13,131 nt of DNA, taken from assembly GCA_002409525.1 (NCBI GenBank), contig DHNM01000037.1:1151-14281 (forward strand), given 5' to 3'. Of this stretch, positions 1-7,936 are shown in pieces. The notes below the pieces were generated by a model. It had not been told where the DNA came from. It was given only the letters and a program-made list of their open reading frames with translations, and ran no database searches. Source of the DNA: Eubacterium sp. UBA5416. GTDB lineage: Bacteria; Bacillota; Clostridia; Lachnospirales; Lachnospiraceae. The position numbers and the translations under genes were made by a program. Position 1 is the stretch's first letter. Each line of letters starts with the position of its first letter.

Positions 1-744
1 TTCTTTTTGTATCTTTGGATAAATGTAACTGTAGTGAAAGCGCCCTGGTCTTCTGTCAGAAAATACTCTTCTCTTCAGTGCGGTCTGTAAAACATGTTTG
101 AGCTGATCATATGTAACATCTTTCACCTGTTTTACTTCAAAGAGTGTCGAGTCATCCAAGTCATAATGTTCTATGATACCTTTCAGTTGTATTACATTAC
201 ATTCCCCGGAGAAAAGGAGTTGATTTTCACTTAAAGCTTCGTAAGAGATCTGTTCTTTGTCCAATAAAGCTGTAACCTCATCATGCTTCATATGATCTGC
301 AAACTCCCAGATATAAATCGTATGCCATTCAATGGTTCTCTTTTTGACTTTTGATTCGTAGCGTGTGTTGAGATATCTCCTTTTTACACTCTTCATGAAT
401 GTATCAACATTTTCCTCTTCGATCTGTGCTTTCGTGATATAATCCAGAATTCCGACACGAAGCGCGTTCTGTATCATCTCAAATTCCTGGTGCATAGTGA
501 GGACCACAATCTGTACTTCTGGACAAACCTCCTTTACCCTAACCAGAAATGATATGCCCGACAGCCCCGGCATCTCCAAATCAGAAAAGAGAAGGTCTAC
601 CTGATTCATCTCCATAAATTGAATGGTCTCCTCGCTGCTTCCGGAATCGCCCACTACTTTCATATCATATTTTTCCCAATCAATCAGACCTATAATTCCA
701 CGGCGGACCAGCTTTTCATCATCAATAACATATACATTAATCAT
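1..744 (-). CDS. YesN-type response regulator, receiver and linker part (3' end beyond window)
   Basis: Cytoplasmic response regulator of a two-component system; 248 codons are visible and the frame is open to the left edge. Residues 1 to about 120 form a receiver (REC) domain: acidic pair D8-D9, phospho-acceptor D55 in the motif SDLEMPG, switch T83 and conserved K105 in the YITK segment. Residues 125-248 match the long poorly conserved middle region of YesN-like regulators. The AraC-type DNA-binding domain expected at the C-terminus lies outside the window, so the AraC/YesN assignment is inferred from the partner kinase and the layout. It follows the kinase stop codon by 15 bases, so the two are almost certainly co-transcribed and form a cognate pair. 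ATG 744 is preferred because the G-rich ribosome binding site sits about 7-10 bases upstream. An in-frame ATG at 750 lies almost on top of that site but cannot be excluded. Confidence 0.85.
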   Translation of the reverse strand, partial: MINVYVIDDEKLVRRGIIGLIDWEKYDMKVVGDSGSSEETIQFMEMNQVDLLFSDLEMPGLSGISFLVRVKEVCPEVQIVVLTMHQEFEMIQNALRVGILDYITKAQIEEENVDTFMKSVKRRYLNTRYESKVKKRTIEWHTIYIWEFADHMKHDEVTALLDKEQISYEALSENQLLFSGECNVIQLKGIIEHYDLDDSTLFEVKQVKDVTYDQLKHVLQTALKRRVFSDRRPGRFHYSYIYPKIQKE

Positions 745-750
745 GGTCAT

Positions 751-762
751 ACCCCCCCCTTA
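751..762 (-). promoter_or_regulatory. Ribosome binding site of the response regulator, containing a G8 run
   Basis: On the minus strand the kinase stop codon TAA runs directly into eight G and a T, then ATGACCATG. The AAGG/GGGG stretch is the only Shine-Dalgarno-like sequence, so the stop codon of the kinase and the ribosome binding site of the regulator overlap. This supports translational coupling. The homopolymer makes the exact spacing to the two candidate ATG codons (750 and 744) ambiguous. Confidence 0.6.
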
Positions 763-2535
763 GAAATGATCCCGGTCATCTGTAATCTTATCAGCCATAA
801 AGGGAATCCGGATCTCTACCATATTGACACCATCTTCCATACTCTCTGCTCTCAGATCAAATTGATCGCCAAAACGGTCTTCAAGCATCCTTGCTACATA
901 CTGAAGACCAATACCATTCGATGAGCTGTCGTTTTTCTGTACCACCACATCATGAAACTTTTCCATATTTATCGGTTGTCCAACATTTTTTACGATCACT
1001 GCTATCTTACCATTCGCCAGAAGCTCGATATCAATCCGGATCTTACCGTGATCAGAACCACTGTGAAGAATCGCATTTTCAACGAGGGGCTGAAGAACAA
1101 AGCGGGGAAGCTCAGCCTGCAGTACTTCCGGATGTTTTCCTGTATTGATATGGAAATCAATATCATATTTCAGCTGCTGCAAAGTAATATAAGCCCGGAT
1201 GGCTTCCAATTCACTTTCCAGGGTAGCTTTCGGACTCCTTGACATATTGTAAAGAAGTAATTTATTCAAAGAAGTGATAAAGTGAACCATTTCCTTATCA
1301 CTTTTTTCGGCCGCATACCATTTTAGTGTGTCCAGGGTATTATATAGAAAATGGGGATTAATCTTCCCCATAACCTCTTTGATTTCAAGTTCTGAGCGTT
1401 GTTTTTCCTCCGCCTGTACTTTATTCATTAAAAGAAGAATGTTCTTCTTCATATTCGTAAGCAGTGTAAAATTCTCATCAAACTCCCGGATATTCATTTG
1501 TTCCAGTTTTGTCTCGGCATCGTCATCCATTGTAATCCTCCGAAGCTGCTTTTCAAATTTGACAAATGGCCTGTAGATACTTTTCCACTGAACAAGAGAC
1601 ACCAGAATACAAATCAGAACGGCAAGAATCGTGATAAATCCGAAGTTAATCGCCATTCCATAGATCTGTCGGTAGTATTCATGCTCGGGAATCCACAGAT
1701 GTATCTTCCAGTTTCCTTTTTCTTTTTTTTCATAGACTTTATATTGATGTTTATCCTCGCTGAACTTCTTTGTATAATGTTCTGTCTTAGAATAAAGGGG
1801 AACCAGTTTTTGATCGGATGAATACATTGTCTTGCCATCATCGGATTCTATAAGAAAAACGGTGTGCATACCCATAACATTTTCCGGGAATATGGTCTGA
1901 AGATATCGAAACCCGGACTCCATATAGATATAAACCTTTCCATACTGCTCGTCACTCTTATAAGGCCGGAGCAGAGAAAGGCTCTGATAAGAGGCTGCTT
2001 TCGACTGGGATGGATGCGGGCCGTAAAAAGTGACGTCCTTCCACTTACAGAGATAGTTCTTCTCCTCTGGAAGTTTTCCATCAGCCAGGGAAGAAACATT
2101 AATTTTCACCGGATCTTTATGTCCGGGCTCTACCCAGAGATAAGTCAGATTACTGATCGATGAATTAGCCGCTTCATAGTTCGCGATCTGTTCTCTCATA
2201 TAGATGAGAAGTTCACTCTTTTTGAGCATATCTTCATCCTCAAAATACAGGGGAAGATTCTTTCCCACCGTCCCATCTTCCCGCAAAAGCCAGGAGACTG
2301 AATTCATGTTGTCCATCAGATTATTCATATTTTCCGATATAGTCTGTTGGACATTTTTCATAGTTTTGTCGACCTCTTTATGGTTTTCCTTATAAGACTG
2401 ACACAGAATCAGGCCTCCGACAGACAAAAGAGGAATCACCACACCAAAAATCCAGACCTTTACAAGCCTCTTTGAAAATGACTTTTTTAGCCTGCTCTTT
2501 GCAGCATCTCGTTTTAAAAACCATAGTTTTCTCAT
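760..2535 (-). CDS. YesM-type sensor histidine kinase
   Basis: Membrane sensor kinase, 591 aa from ATG 2535. Residues 1-24 are a basic cytoplasmic leader, 25-46 a first membrane helix, 47-294 an extracytoplasmic sensor region, and 295-317 a second membrane helix. A HAMP-like linker follows to about 375. The His_kinase domain (PF06580 type) carries the phospho-acceptor H395 in INPHFLYN. The C-terminal ATPase domain has an N-box (LQPLVENAILHS, N487) and a glycine box (NGIGL, 540-544). The usual DxGxG box is degenerate, reading about NVGQP (517-521). Members of this family pair with AraC-type regulators and often control polysaccharide-use genes; B. subtilis YesM/YesN lies in a rhamnogalacturonan cluster. 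The sensor region was not matched to a named ligand domain, so the signal is unknown. GGAGG (2545-2549) lies 9 bases before ATG 2535 but directly abuts the other in-frame ATG at 2544, so 2535 is preferred. Confidence 0.9.
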   Translation of the reverse strand: MRKLWFLKRDAAKSRLKKSFSKRLVKVWIFGVVIPLLSVGGLILCQSYKENHKEVDKTMKNVQQTISENMNNLMDNMNSVSWLLREDGTVGKNLPLYFEDEDMLKKSELLIYMREQIANYEAANSSISNLTYLWVEPGHKDPVKINVSSLADGKLPEEKNYLCKWKDVTFYGPHPSQSKAASYQSLSLLRPYKSDEQYGKVYIYMESGFRYLQTIFPENVMGMHTVFLIESDDGKTMYSSDQKLVPLYSKTEHYTKKFSEDKHQYKVYEKKEKGNWKIHLWIPEHEYYRQIYGMAINFGFITILAVLICILVSLVQWKSIYRPFVKFEKQLRRITMDDDAETKLEQMNIREFDENFTLLTNMKKNILLLMNKVQAEEKQRSELEIKEVMGKINPHFLYNTLDTLKWYAAEKSDKEMVHFITSLNKLLLYNMSRSPKATLESELEAIRAYITLQQLKYDIDFHINTGKHPEVLQAELPRFVLQPLVENAILHSGSDHGKIRIDIELLANGKIAVIVKNVGQPINMEKFHDVVVQKNDSSSNGIGLQYVARMLEDRFGDQFDLRAESMEDGVNMVEIRIPFMADKITDDRDHF

Positions 2536-2544
2536 ATGTAACAT

Positions 2545-2549
2545 CCTCC
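2545..2549 (-). promoter_or_regulatory. Ribosome binding site that decides the kinase start
   Basis: A GGAGG core on the minus strand. It is 9 bases from ATG 2535 and 0 bases from ATG 2544, so only the inner ATG has usable spacing. This trims three residues from the longest reading frame. Confidence 0.7.
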
Positions 2550-2559
2550 CACTTCCCCA

Positions 2560-2565
2560 ATTATA
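2560..2565 (-). promoter_or_regulatory. Likely -10 element of the kinase-regulator operon
   Basis: A perfect TATAAT on the minus strand, placing transcription start near 2553 and leaving a short leader before GGAGG at 2545-2549. The upstream region lacks a good -35 box: TTGTAT is present but with a 20-base spacer. This suggests either a weak or an activator-dependent promoter. The element lies just after a hairpin that may end transcription of the upstream enzyme gene. Confidence 0.45.
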
Positions 2566-2601
2566 TCAAATCTTATACTCCTATGATACAAAAATACGTG
2601 A

Positions 2602-2646
2602 AAGAGCTGTATCGCGAAGAAACTTGTTCTCTTAGATACAGCTCTT
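2602..2646 (-). terminator. Hairpin between the pectinase and kinase genes, probable terminator
   Basis: A perfect 12-bp inverted repeat, AAGAGCTGTATC at 2602-2613 and its complement at 2635-2646, with a 21-base loop. It lies 43 bases beyond the stop codon of the giant pectinase gene. In the minus-strand direction the stem is followed by TTTCACGTATTTTTG, so the main T-run begins some bases late. It is therefore a plausible but not ideal intrinsic terminator, and read-through into the kinase gene is possible. Confidence 0.55.
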
Positions 2647-2689
2647 GTATTACCCTCTACTATTAAGTTTTCCCTTTAGCCGACTTCCC

Positions 2690-5600
2690 TTATTTTTTGA
2701 TTACCGCATACTGATCTGAGAGCTCCTGATAGGATCTTGTCCAATCCCATGCTTTCTCATATCCGCCTTTTTCAACATCTGCCGCAAAGACATTTTCTGC
2801 AGTGTAAGAGTCTGCCTCTTCTTTTGAAAGCTGGATACGGTCACTTGTCACGGTAAATCCGGGACCATAGGATCCATATTCTGCATAACGTGCATCCTGA
2901 TAGTGATTGCTTCCCATATCTGTGTATCCTTTATCAGAGATCTGAGAGTCCATATAGCAGTTCTTATAGACGACGGCTGCTCCGGCACCCCAGGGTCTTG
3001 CAAGGTATACACTCTGATCATCCAGCCCATCCGCACCATAAAGTCTGCTGTTTAAGAACACAAATCCATTTTCTCTGGTCGGTTCTGTGCTCGCAGCTGT
3101 CACATATCCGGGCAGAAGTGACATGATGTCACAGTCATCAAAAACTGCCTGTGCTCTGCCGAAAATAAAATCAACATTTCCTTCGATGTAGCATTTCCTG
3201 TAGAGCTGTCTCGCACCAACCATGTCTGCCCCATTGGCATACAGAGTATCCTGATACCCTAAGAATCTGACATTTGTCATAATGCTCTCATCGGCATTAT
3301 TAAAAAATGCAACCGCCTGCTTTCCTTCGATGGGCGAATTGACATAGTCAAATGTATTCGAAATCGTCATATTCTCAGCCGTGAAACCTTTTCCCGTTGT
3401 GCTCACACTTAAAGAAGCAGATCCATTCGTTCCATAGGTTGATCCGTCCGGTTTCTCGCTGCCACTTGCCTTATCAAAGTACAGAACCGTCTTCTCACTG
3501 TCCTGTCCAATCAGGCTGATATAGGGAGAATCCACATCAATCTTCTCATAATAGTTTCCGTTACGGATATAGATTACAACAGGTTTTGTATTGTCTTTTG
3601 GAACCGCCGATACTGCCGCCTGCACACTCTTAAAGGTCGGAATTCCTTTCTTGGTCTTTCCGTCTTCTCCCTTATATTTGGCATCTACCATCATGTCATA
3701 ACTTCTAAGTCCGACAAAGTGATATGGCTTACGGGATACATTTCCCCTGGCATCTTTCTGATATAAGACGACGTCATTGCTCCCATCTTCGATAGAAAAT
3801 CGGAAGTTAAATTTCTTTCCGGCTTTTACTTTTTGTGTCTTCACTGTGTTTCCATTCACATCAAGCCAAACCGTTCCGCCTTTATTTACTTTCCCTTTTA
3901 AACTGACTTTCTTGCCTGAGAGAATCGTATCATCTGATTTCTTGCTCACGGTAAATACCGCCGCATCATCTCCGTAAACATACTCTCCCTGATGTCCGGC
4001 AGTAGCCATGCAAAAGACAGCCTCAGACGGATTACTTGTATTATCATCGTTTCTTGCTGCAACCCGGTAGTAATAAGGCTGCTCATTTTCCACCTTGTCT
4101 ATATAGGTAGTCTCCTGAACATTTGTCAGGAGGGTATACTCACCCTGTTCTGTTTCGGAGCGGTAAATATCATAGCTGTCAGCATCCGATACACCTTTCC
4201 ACGTCAATGTAATTACACTGTCTCCACTTTCTGTGTTAAGGACAGGAGCTTCCAGCGGGTGTAAATATTCTATTTTCTCTGTTAAAACAGGAGTGGTCAG
4301 TTCATCTTTACAAATGCCGGCAATCCGGAACTGATAAGTTCCATCCTCAGATACCACGTAACTGTATGAAGTTCTGTCTGTCTCACCGAGTTTTTCAAAT
4401 GATTTTCCACCATCTTTGGAAACTTCAACGACATATCTGCCGTCTCCGGCTGCACCTTCACCAGTCCACTCAAGATCGATACTGCTTCTATCCTCTGATA
4501 CCTCCGCCTTTGTGATCCCGGTAACTGTCGGTGCCGTTCCGTCTTCCGGATAAGTACGGTTCTGATCGTAGAGCAAATTTCCGTCTGCCGTTTCAAGACT
4601 TAGATTTCTGACCTCTGCAGATGCCCCTACAAGTGCCATTCCGTAAGATACCTCGTCATCGGCTGTCAGCATCATTTCAGAATATTTTAACTGCTTAGAA
4701 TCGGTCACACCCGTATTTGTATTTGTAAATGTGGCAAGGTAACCTTTGTCATTCTTCTCAAATACAACATGATATCTGGCACCGACTTCGACCACATACT
4801 TCGGACTGCCGTTACCTGCACTGCCCGTATTCTTGATCCAATATCCTGACAGGGAATCTGATCCAGTTGTACTGTCATATCCACGGAAACCAAGCGTTGC
4901 ATACGGACCTGATTTTGTCGGATCATTGAATGCTCCGACAAAAATTCCAGTATTCTTTGCCGGCTGACCTGTGATCGAGTATCCGGTAACTTTCAGATCC
5001 ATGCTCATCTTTTCACCGTCTTTTGTAGTCGGGAAAAGAAGGTAGCTGATGTTTGAACCCGGATCGCCTGGTTTTGATGGAATCTTTCCTTCTGTCGCTT
5101 TCTGATTCAGAATCATGGAGGAACCAAAAGCATCACTTTCAAGCAAACCTTCCGGATCAATCGTCTCCGGTTTTACCTGATCTTCGGTGTTTTCGTTTTC
5201 ATCGTCACCATCTTCATCTTCCGCATTGACAGAAACATTAGAAAATCTTGTCGTATTCAGATTGTGAAGATCATTGGCAACCTGATTTCCGTCCACTGCG
5301 ACTCCAACGTATACTTTTTTGTTCATTGGAATCTCTCTGGATCCAATTTCTGTCCATTTTTTACCGTCGACAGAGCCATATGCCGTAAATGTATCTCCCG
5401 AGCGTTTCAGCTTCATCCAGTAACCGTTTTCTTTTCCCTCTGTCATGAATGGAATATCACTTACAAGAGAAATTCCTTTGGATGCAGCCTTTTCGACACT
5501 GTCCAGACTTTCATCCAGCTGATCGAAGTTTCCGCCTTTTTCATCTCTTCCCGCCAGATAAGCAGACCAGGTAGTATTGGTGAACTTCACCCAGGAAAGG

Positions 5601-7654
5601 CCTAATGCGGCGGCCGCTGAATCCTCGTCCAGGTCTTCACGGATCATAAATCCGGAAAATGCATGGTTATCCACTGCTGTAATGGAATTCAATTTACCGG
5701 AAATCACAGTATCTCCGTCCACTTCCTGATAAACGTAGTGGAAATCATCTTTTGTGGCGTCAGCACTGTCTGTGCCTTTGACACTTCCCTCTCCCTTTCC
5801 GAGTTTACCACTACCCTTTACACTCAGAGTATCATCCGTTAGGCTTGCAGACCCTGGAACTTGTGGATTTCCAATATCTACAGATGTCCATCCCTTTAAA
5901 TCACCAATCTCATCTTTTTCTGACGGTGTGTTAATATGAATCCTCGAAGTCGAAGTCTGGGTCTCATTGCCCTGATCATCTGTCGCTCTTGCTGAGATAT
6001 CATAAGATCCATCAGCGAGATCGTTAAGTTCACAGATGTATGGTGCCTGATCCGATTCAGCAATCTTCTGGTCTCCATTGAAGAATTCCACTTTTGCAAT
6101 CTTATATCCAAAATTGGAAGATGCTTCAGCTTCGATCTGAATCGGATCACCCAGTGTAAACTGCGTATTATTTTCTGTTTTCAAATTCGCATTGGGATTT
6201 TCTGCCTCTTTGTTTATATCTACGAGTGAATTCATATAATGTTCCAGATTGGAATAACCATCATCCTGCACGATTTTTCCATCTTCAGGATCTTTGGGAT
6301 TTAATCCCTGCTCAATCTCCCAGTCATCAGCCATTCCATCCTGATCAGCATCAAACCCGTCTTCCCGGTGTTCTTCTACAACCGGATAACCGCCAATCTC
6401 TTCCTCACGGTTAATGTATCTACCACTTCCATTCGCCACTTCAGAGGCAATTCTGGCATCAATGGCATCTCTCTTAGGATAGGCAGCTCCCGCCTGATTT
6501 AAAATCTCATCATAGATGTTCTCGGCAGGCTCTACTTCCAGTGCATCGATTCCTTCACTGGAATAAGGAGTATCTGCGATCGTAGTCTTAGTATCCCCGT
6601 CGGCATCCCCGGAAAACTTAAGTCCCAGCTGATTGTCAGCGGTAACATCCGGATTCCCTTCCATGTAATTCCCGTTCATGTAGAATCCGCCTGCTTTTCC
6701 AGATTCGCCGGCGTCAAGAGAACGATTTTCTACATCATCCCTTGTCCCCGGGCCTGCCTTTAAGTAGTTATTCACATAGTTCGTATTCGCGAATCCTCCG
6801 CCGTAAATGGTATTGAATCCCCAGTTGTAGATCACGTTATTGCTGACCTGCAGTGTCGCGACATGATCCGCATCAGCCAGTCCGGCATATCCTCCGCCGA
6901 TTCTCGGATTTCTCGATGTGTGATCCGCAATCAAATTGTGATGGAAGGTCACATTGTCTCCGCCAAAGATTCCACCGTATCCATGTCGGCCCTTCGAATG
7001 ACCGGAAAGTGTCAGACTCTCCGAGACAACGCTCCACTGTACCGTTCCGTCCTCACCACGGTAAGTCGAAAGGCACTCATCCGTACAAAAACTGAAAGAA
7101 CAGTGATCAATCATAAATGTCTTATTATCGCGTCCCCACAGTGCATCCATGGAATCACTGCCGTTATGTACATTTTTTGCTCCGGGACGGAATCGAATGT
7201 AACGAATAATCAGATTCTCGGAGTCACTGATATTGGTATCCCATCCAGTCAGTGTAATTCCATCTCCGGGTGCTGTCTGACCGGCAATGGTGATGTTGCT
7301 CAGACCCTTAAACGTCAGTGGCTGCTGCAGCTCTATCTGTCCTGCGACATCAAAGACAATCGTCCGGTTGCTCGCAAGTCCATAACGGAGCGAGCCCGGA
7401 ATCGACTCCTCTGACGCTCCATAATCTTCAAGATTTGTCACTGTATAGACATCCTGTGCACGTCCTCCACTTGCAAAGCGTCCGGCTCCTTCTGCTCCCG
7501 GGAATGCCAGAATTTCTTCTACTTTTTGGGAAGAATCCTGTCCTGAATCATCACTCGGATCAGCCGTCACCGGTACAACAGCGGAAAACTGCGACAAAAT
7601 CATAGTCGCAGACATGATCAGCGCAGCGGCTCTTTTATTATATTTCATATTCAA
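2690..7654 (-). CDS. Secreted bifunctional pectate lyase (PL1-type) / pectin methylesterase (CE8), multidomain
   Basis: About 1654 aa, extracellular, numbered from TTG 7654. Residues 3-31 are a Sec signal peptide. About 49-380 is a PL1-type beta-helix beginning AFPGAEGAGRFASGGR, with IDHCSFSFCTDECLS and SRNPR motifs (probable catalytic/substrate arginines) and acidic residues suited to calcium. Residues 432-476 hold a DADQDGMADDWE calcium-binding linker. Then come an Ig-like module (496-576), a DUF1349/concanavalin-like module (586-812), an acidic linker, a second lectin-like module (835-1025), two FN3 domains (1041-1131, 1134-1221) and a further beta module (1229-1318). CE8 pectin methylesterase occupies 1320-1640, with Q1446, GYQDTLY (Q1468, D1469), GNVDFIFG (D1495) and ARPWG (R1553), all the expected catalytic residues. 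The esterase would remove methyl groups from homogalacturonan and the lyase would cut the product by beta-elimination. No LPXTG, SLH or dockerin anchor is visible. ATG 7648 is the alternative start. Confidence 0.93.
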   Translation of the reverse strand: MNMKYNKRAAALIMSATMILSQFSAVVPVTADPSDDSGQDSSQKVEEILAFPGAEGAGRFASGGRAQDVYTVTNLEDYGASEESIPGSLRYGLASNRTIVFDVAGQIELQQPLTFKGLSNITIAGQTAPGDGITLTGWDTNISDSENLIIRYIRFRPGAKNVHNGSDSMDALWGRDNKTFMIDHCSFSFCTDECLSTYRGEDGTVQWSVVSESLTLSGHSKGRHGYGGIFGGDNVTFHHNLIADHTSRNPRIGGGYAGLADADHVATLQVSNNVIYNWGFNTIYGGGFANTNYVNNYLKAGPGTRDDVENRSLDAGESGKAGGFYMNGNYMEGNPDVTADNQLGLKFSGDADGDTKTTIADTPYSSEGIDALEVEPAENIYDEILNQAGAAYPKRDAIDARIASEVANGSGRYINREEEIGGYPVVEEHREDGFDADQDGMADDWEIEQGLNPKDPEDGKIVQDDGYSNLEHYMNSLVDINKEAENPNANLKTENNTQFTLGDPIQIEAEASSNFGYKIAKVEFFNGDQKIAESDQAPYICELNDLADGSYDISARATDDQGNETQTSTSRIHINTPSEKDEIGDLKGWTSVDIGNPQVPGSASLTDDTLSVKGSGKLGKGEGSVKGTDSADATKDDFHYVYQEVDGDTVISGKLNSITAVDNHAFSGFMIREDLDEDSAAAALGLSWVKFTNTTWSAYLAGRDEKGGNFDQLDESLDSVEKAASKGISLVSDIPFMTEGKENGYWMKLKRSGDTFTAYGSVDGKKWTEIGSREIPMNKKVYVGVAVDGNQVANDLHNLNTTRFSNVSVNAEDEDGDDENENTEDQVKPETIDPEGLLESDAFGSSMILNQKATEGKIPSKPGDPGSNISYLLFPTTKDGEKMSMDLKVTGYSITGQPAKNTGIFVGAFNDPTKSGPYATLGFRGYDSTTGSDSLSGYWIKNTGSAGNGSPKYVVEVGARYHVVFEKNDKGYLATFTNTNTGVTDSKQLKYSEMMLTADDEVSYGMALVGASAEVRNLSLETADGNLLYDQNRTYPEDGTAPTVTGITKAEVSEDRSSIDLEWTGEGAAGDGRYVVEVSKDGGKSFEKLGETDRTSYSYVVSEDGTYQFRIAGICKDELTTPVLTEKIEYLHPLEAPVLNTESGDSVITLTWKGVSDADSYDIYRSETEQGEYTLLTNVQETTYIDKVENEQPYYYRVAARNDDNTSNPSEAVFCMATAGHQGEYVYGDDAAVFTVSKKSDDTILSGKKVSLKGKVNKGGTVWLDVNGNTVKTQKVKAGKKFNFRFSIEDGSNDVVLYQKDARGNVSRKPYHFVGLRSYDMMVDAKYKGEDGKTKKGIPTFKSVQAAVSAVPKDNTKPVVIYIRNGNYYEKIDVDSPYISLIGQDSEKTVLYFDKASGSEKPDGSTYGTNGSASLSVSTTGKGFTAENMTISNTFDYVNSPIEGKQAVAFFNNADESIMTNVRFLGYQDTLYANGADMVGARQLYRKCYIEGNVDFIFGRAQAVFDDCDIMSLLPGYVTAASTEPTRENGFVFLNSRLYGADGLDDQSVYLARPWGAGAAVVYKNCYMDSQISDKGYTDMGSNHYQDARYAEYGSYGPGFTVTSDRIQLSKEEADSYTAENVFAADVEKGGYEKAWDWTRSYQELSDQYAVIKK

Positions 7655-7663
7655 ATACCCGTT

Positions 7664-7672
7664 CTCCTCCTC
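7664..7672 (-). promoter_or_regulatory. Ribosome binding site GAGGAGGAG, favouring a TTG start
   Basis: The tandem GGAG repeat is 9 to 11 bases from TTG 7654, but 15 to 17 bases from ATG 7648, and it lies inside the reading frame started by ATG 7678. Spacing therefore favours TTG. All options give the same signal peptide with only a few extra residues. Confidence 0.6.
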
Positions 7673-7789
7673 ACACATACGTGTGTATGATACCTTGATT
7701 CCAAAAATCATGCATTTACACCGGCATAATTACAAGCTTCTTGGCAATCCATTAATATCATAGTGAAATACTTATTTGTGCTCTTGTGA

Positions 7790-7803
7790 AAATATCGATA
7801 TTT
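7790..7803. promoter_or_regulatory. 14-bp perfect palindrome at the transcription start, candidate operator
   Basis: AAATATCGATATTT reads the same on both strands and is centred on CG. It starts about 7 bases downstream of the -10 box of the minus-strand promoter, so it would cover positions +1 to +14 of the giant pectinase transcript. Placement and CG-centred symmetry are typical of a repressor operator, for example LacI-family sites. No repressor gene is in the window. Confidence 0.45.
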
Positions 7804-7809
7804 ATATAA

Positions 7810-7839
7810 ATTATACAGTTCAATTTTGTTATTTGTCAA
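7810..7839 (-). promoter_or_regulatory. Consensus sigma-A promoter of the giant pectinase gene
   Basis: On the minus strand a perfect TTGACA (7834-7839) and a perfect TATAAT (7810-7815) are separated by 18 bases. Transcription would start near 7803. A promoter this close to consensus would be strong if unregulated, which fits the idea that the palindrome next to it serves for repression. Confidence 0.8.
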
Positions 7840-7869
7840 GACTATTTCATTATATTTCCACTTTCTTTA

Positions 7870-7898
7870 TTGATTATGTGCAAATATGATGATACAAT
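7870..7898 (+). promoter_or_regulatory. Sigma-A-like promoter of the second pectate lyase gene
   Basis: TTGATT (7870-7875) and TACAAT (7893-7898) with a 17-base spacer. Transcription would start near 7905, giving a leader of about 32 bases with GAAGG at 7923-7927, 9 bases before ATG 7937. It is divergent from, and does not overlap, the promoter of the giant pectinase gene; the two -35 boxes are 30 bases apart. Confidence 0.65.
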
Positions 7899-7936
7899 TC
7901 TTTTACATCAAATATACAGAAAGAAGGTAGAGTAAC

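Larger units (their letters stand above)
7655..7803 (-). promoter_or_regulatory. Long 5' leader of the giant pectinase gene with small hairpin near the ribosome binding site
   Basis: From the predicted start of transcription (about 7803) to the start codon is about 150 bases, long for this window. Just upstream of the ribosome binding site the leader can fold as CACAC-GTAT-GTGTG (7672-7685), or in a shifted register as CATAC-ACAC-GTATG (7676-7689). No known riboswitch class was recognised. Confidence 0.35.

Noticed and set aside
619..2666. Several plus-strand open frames of 60 to 107 codons opposite the kinase and regulator genes
   Set aside because: They overlap the kinase/regulator coding region, whose catalytic motifs are intact, and show no domain signature of their own.
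6863..7414. A 183-codon plus-strand open frame opposite the pectate lyase domain
   Set aside because: It lies fully antisense to a strongly conserved PL1 domain, has no ribosome binding site worth naming and has no recognisable protein motif.
7655..7936. A catabolite-repression (cre) site or known riboswitch in the divergent control region
   Set aside because: No stretch fits the cre pattern with its central CG and flanking TG/CA, and no conserved riboswitch core was recognised; only the AT-flanked palindrome stands out.
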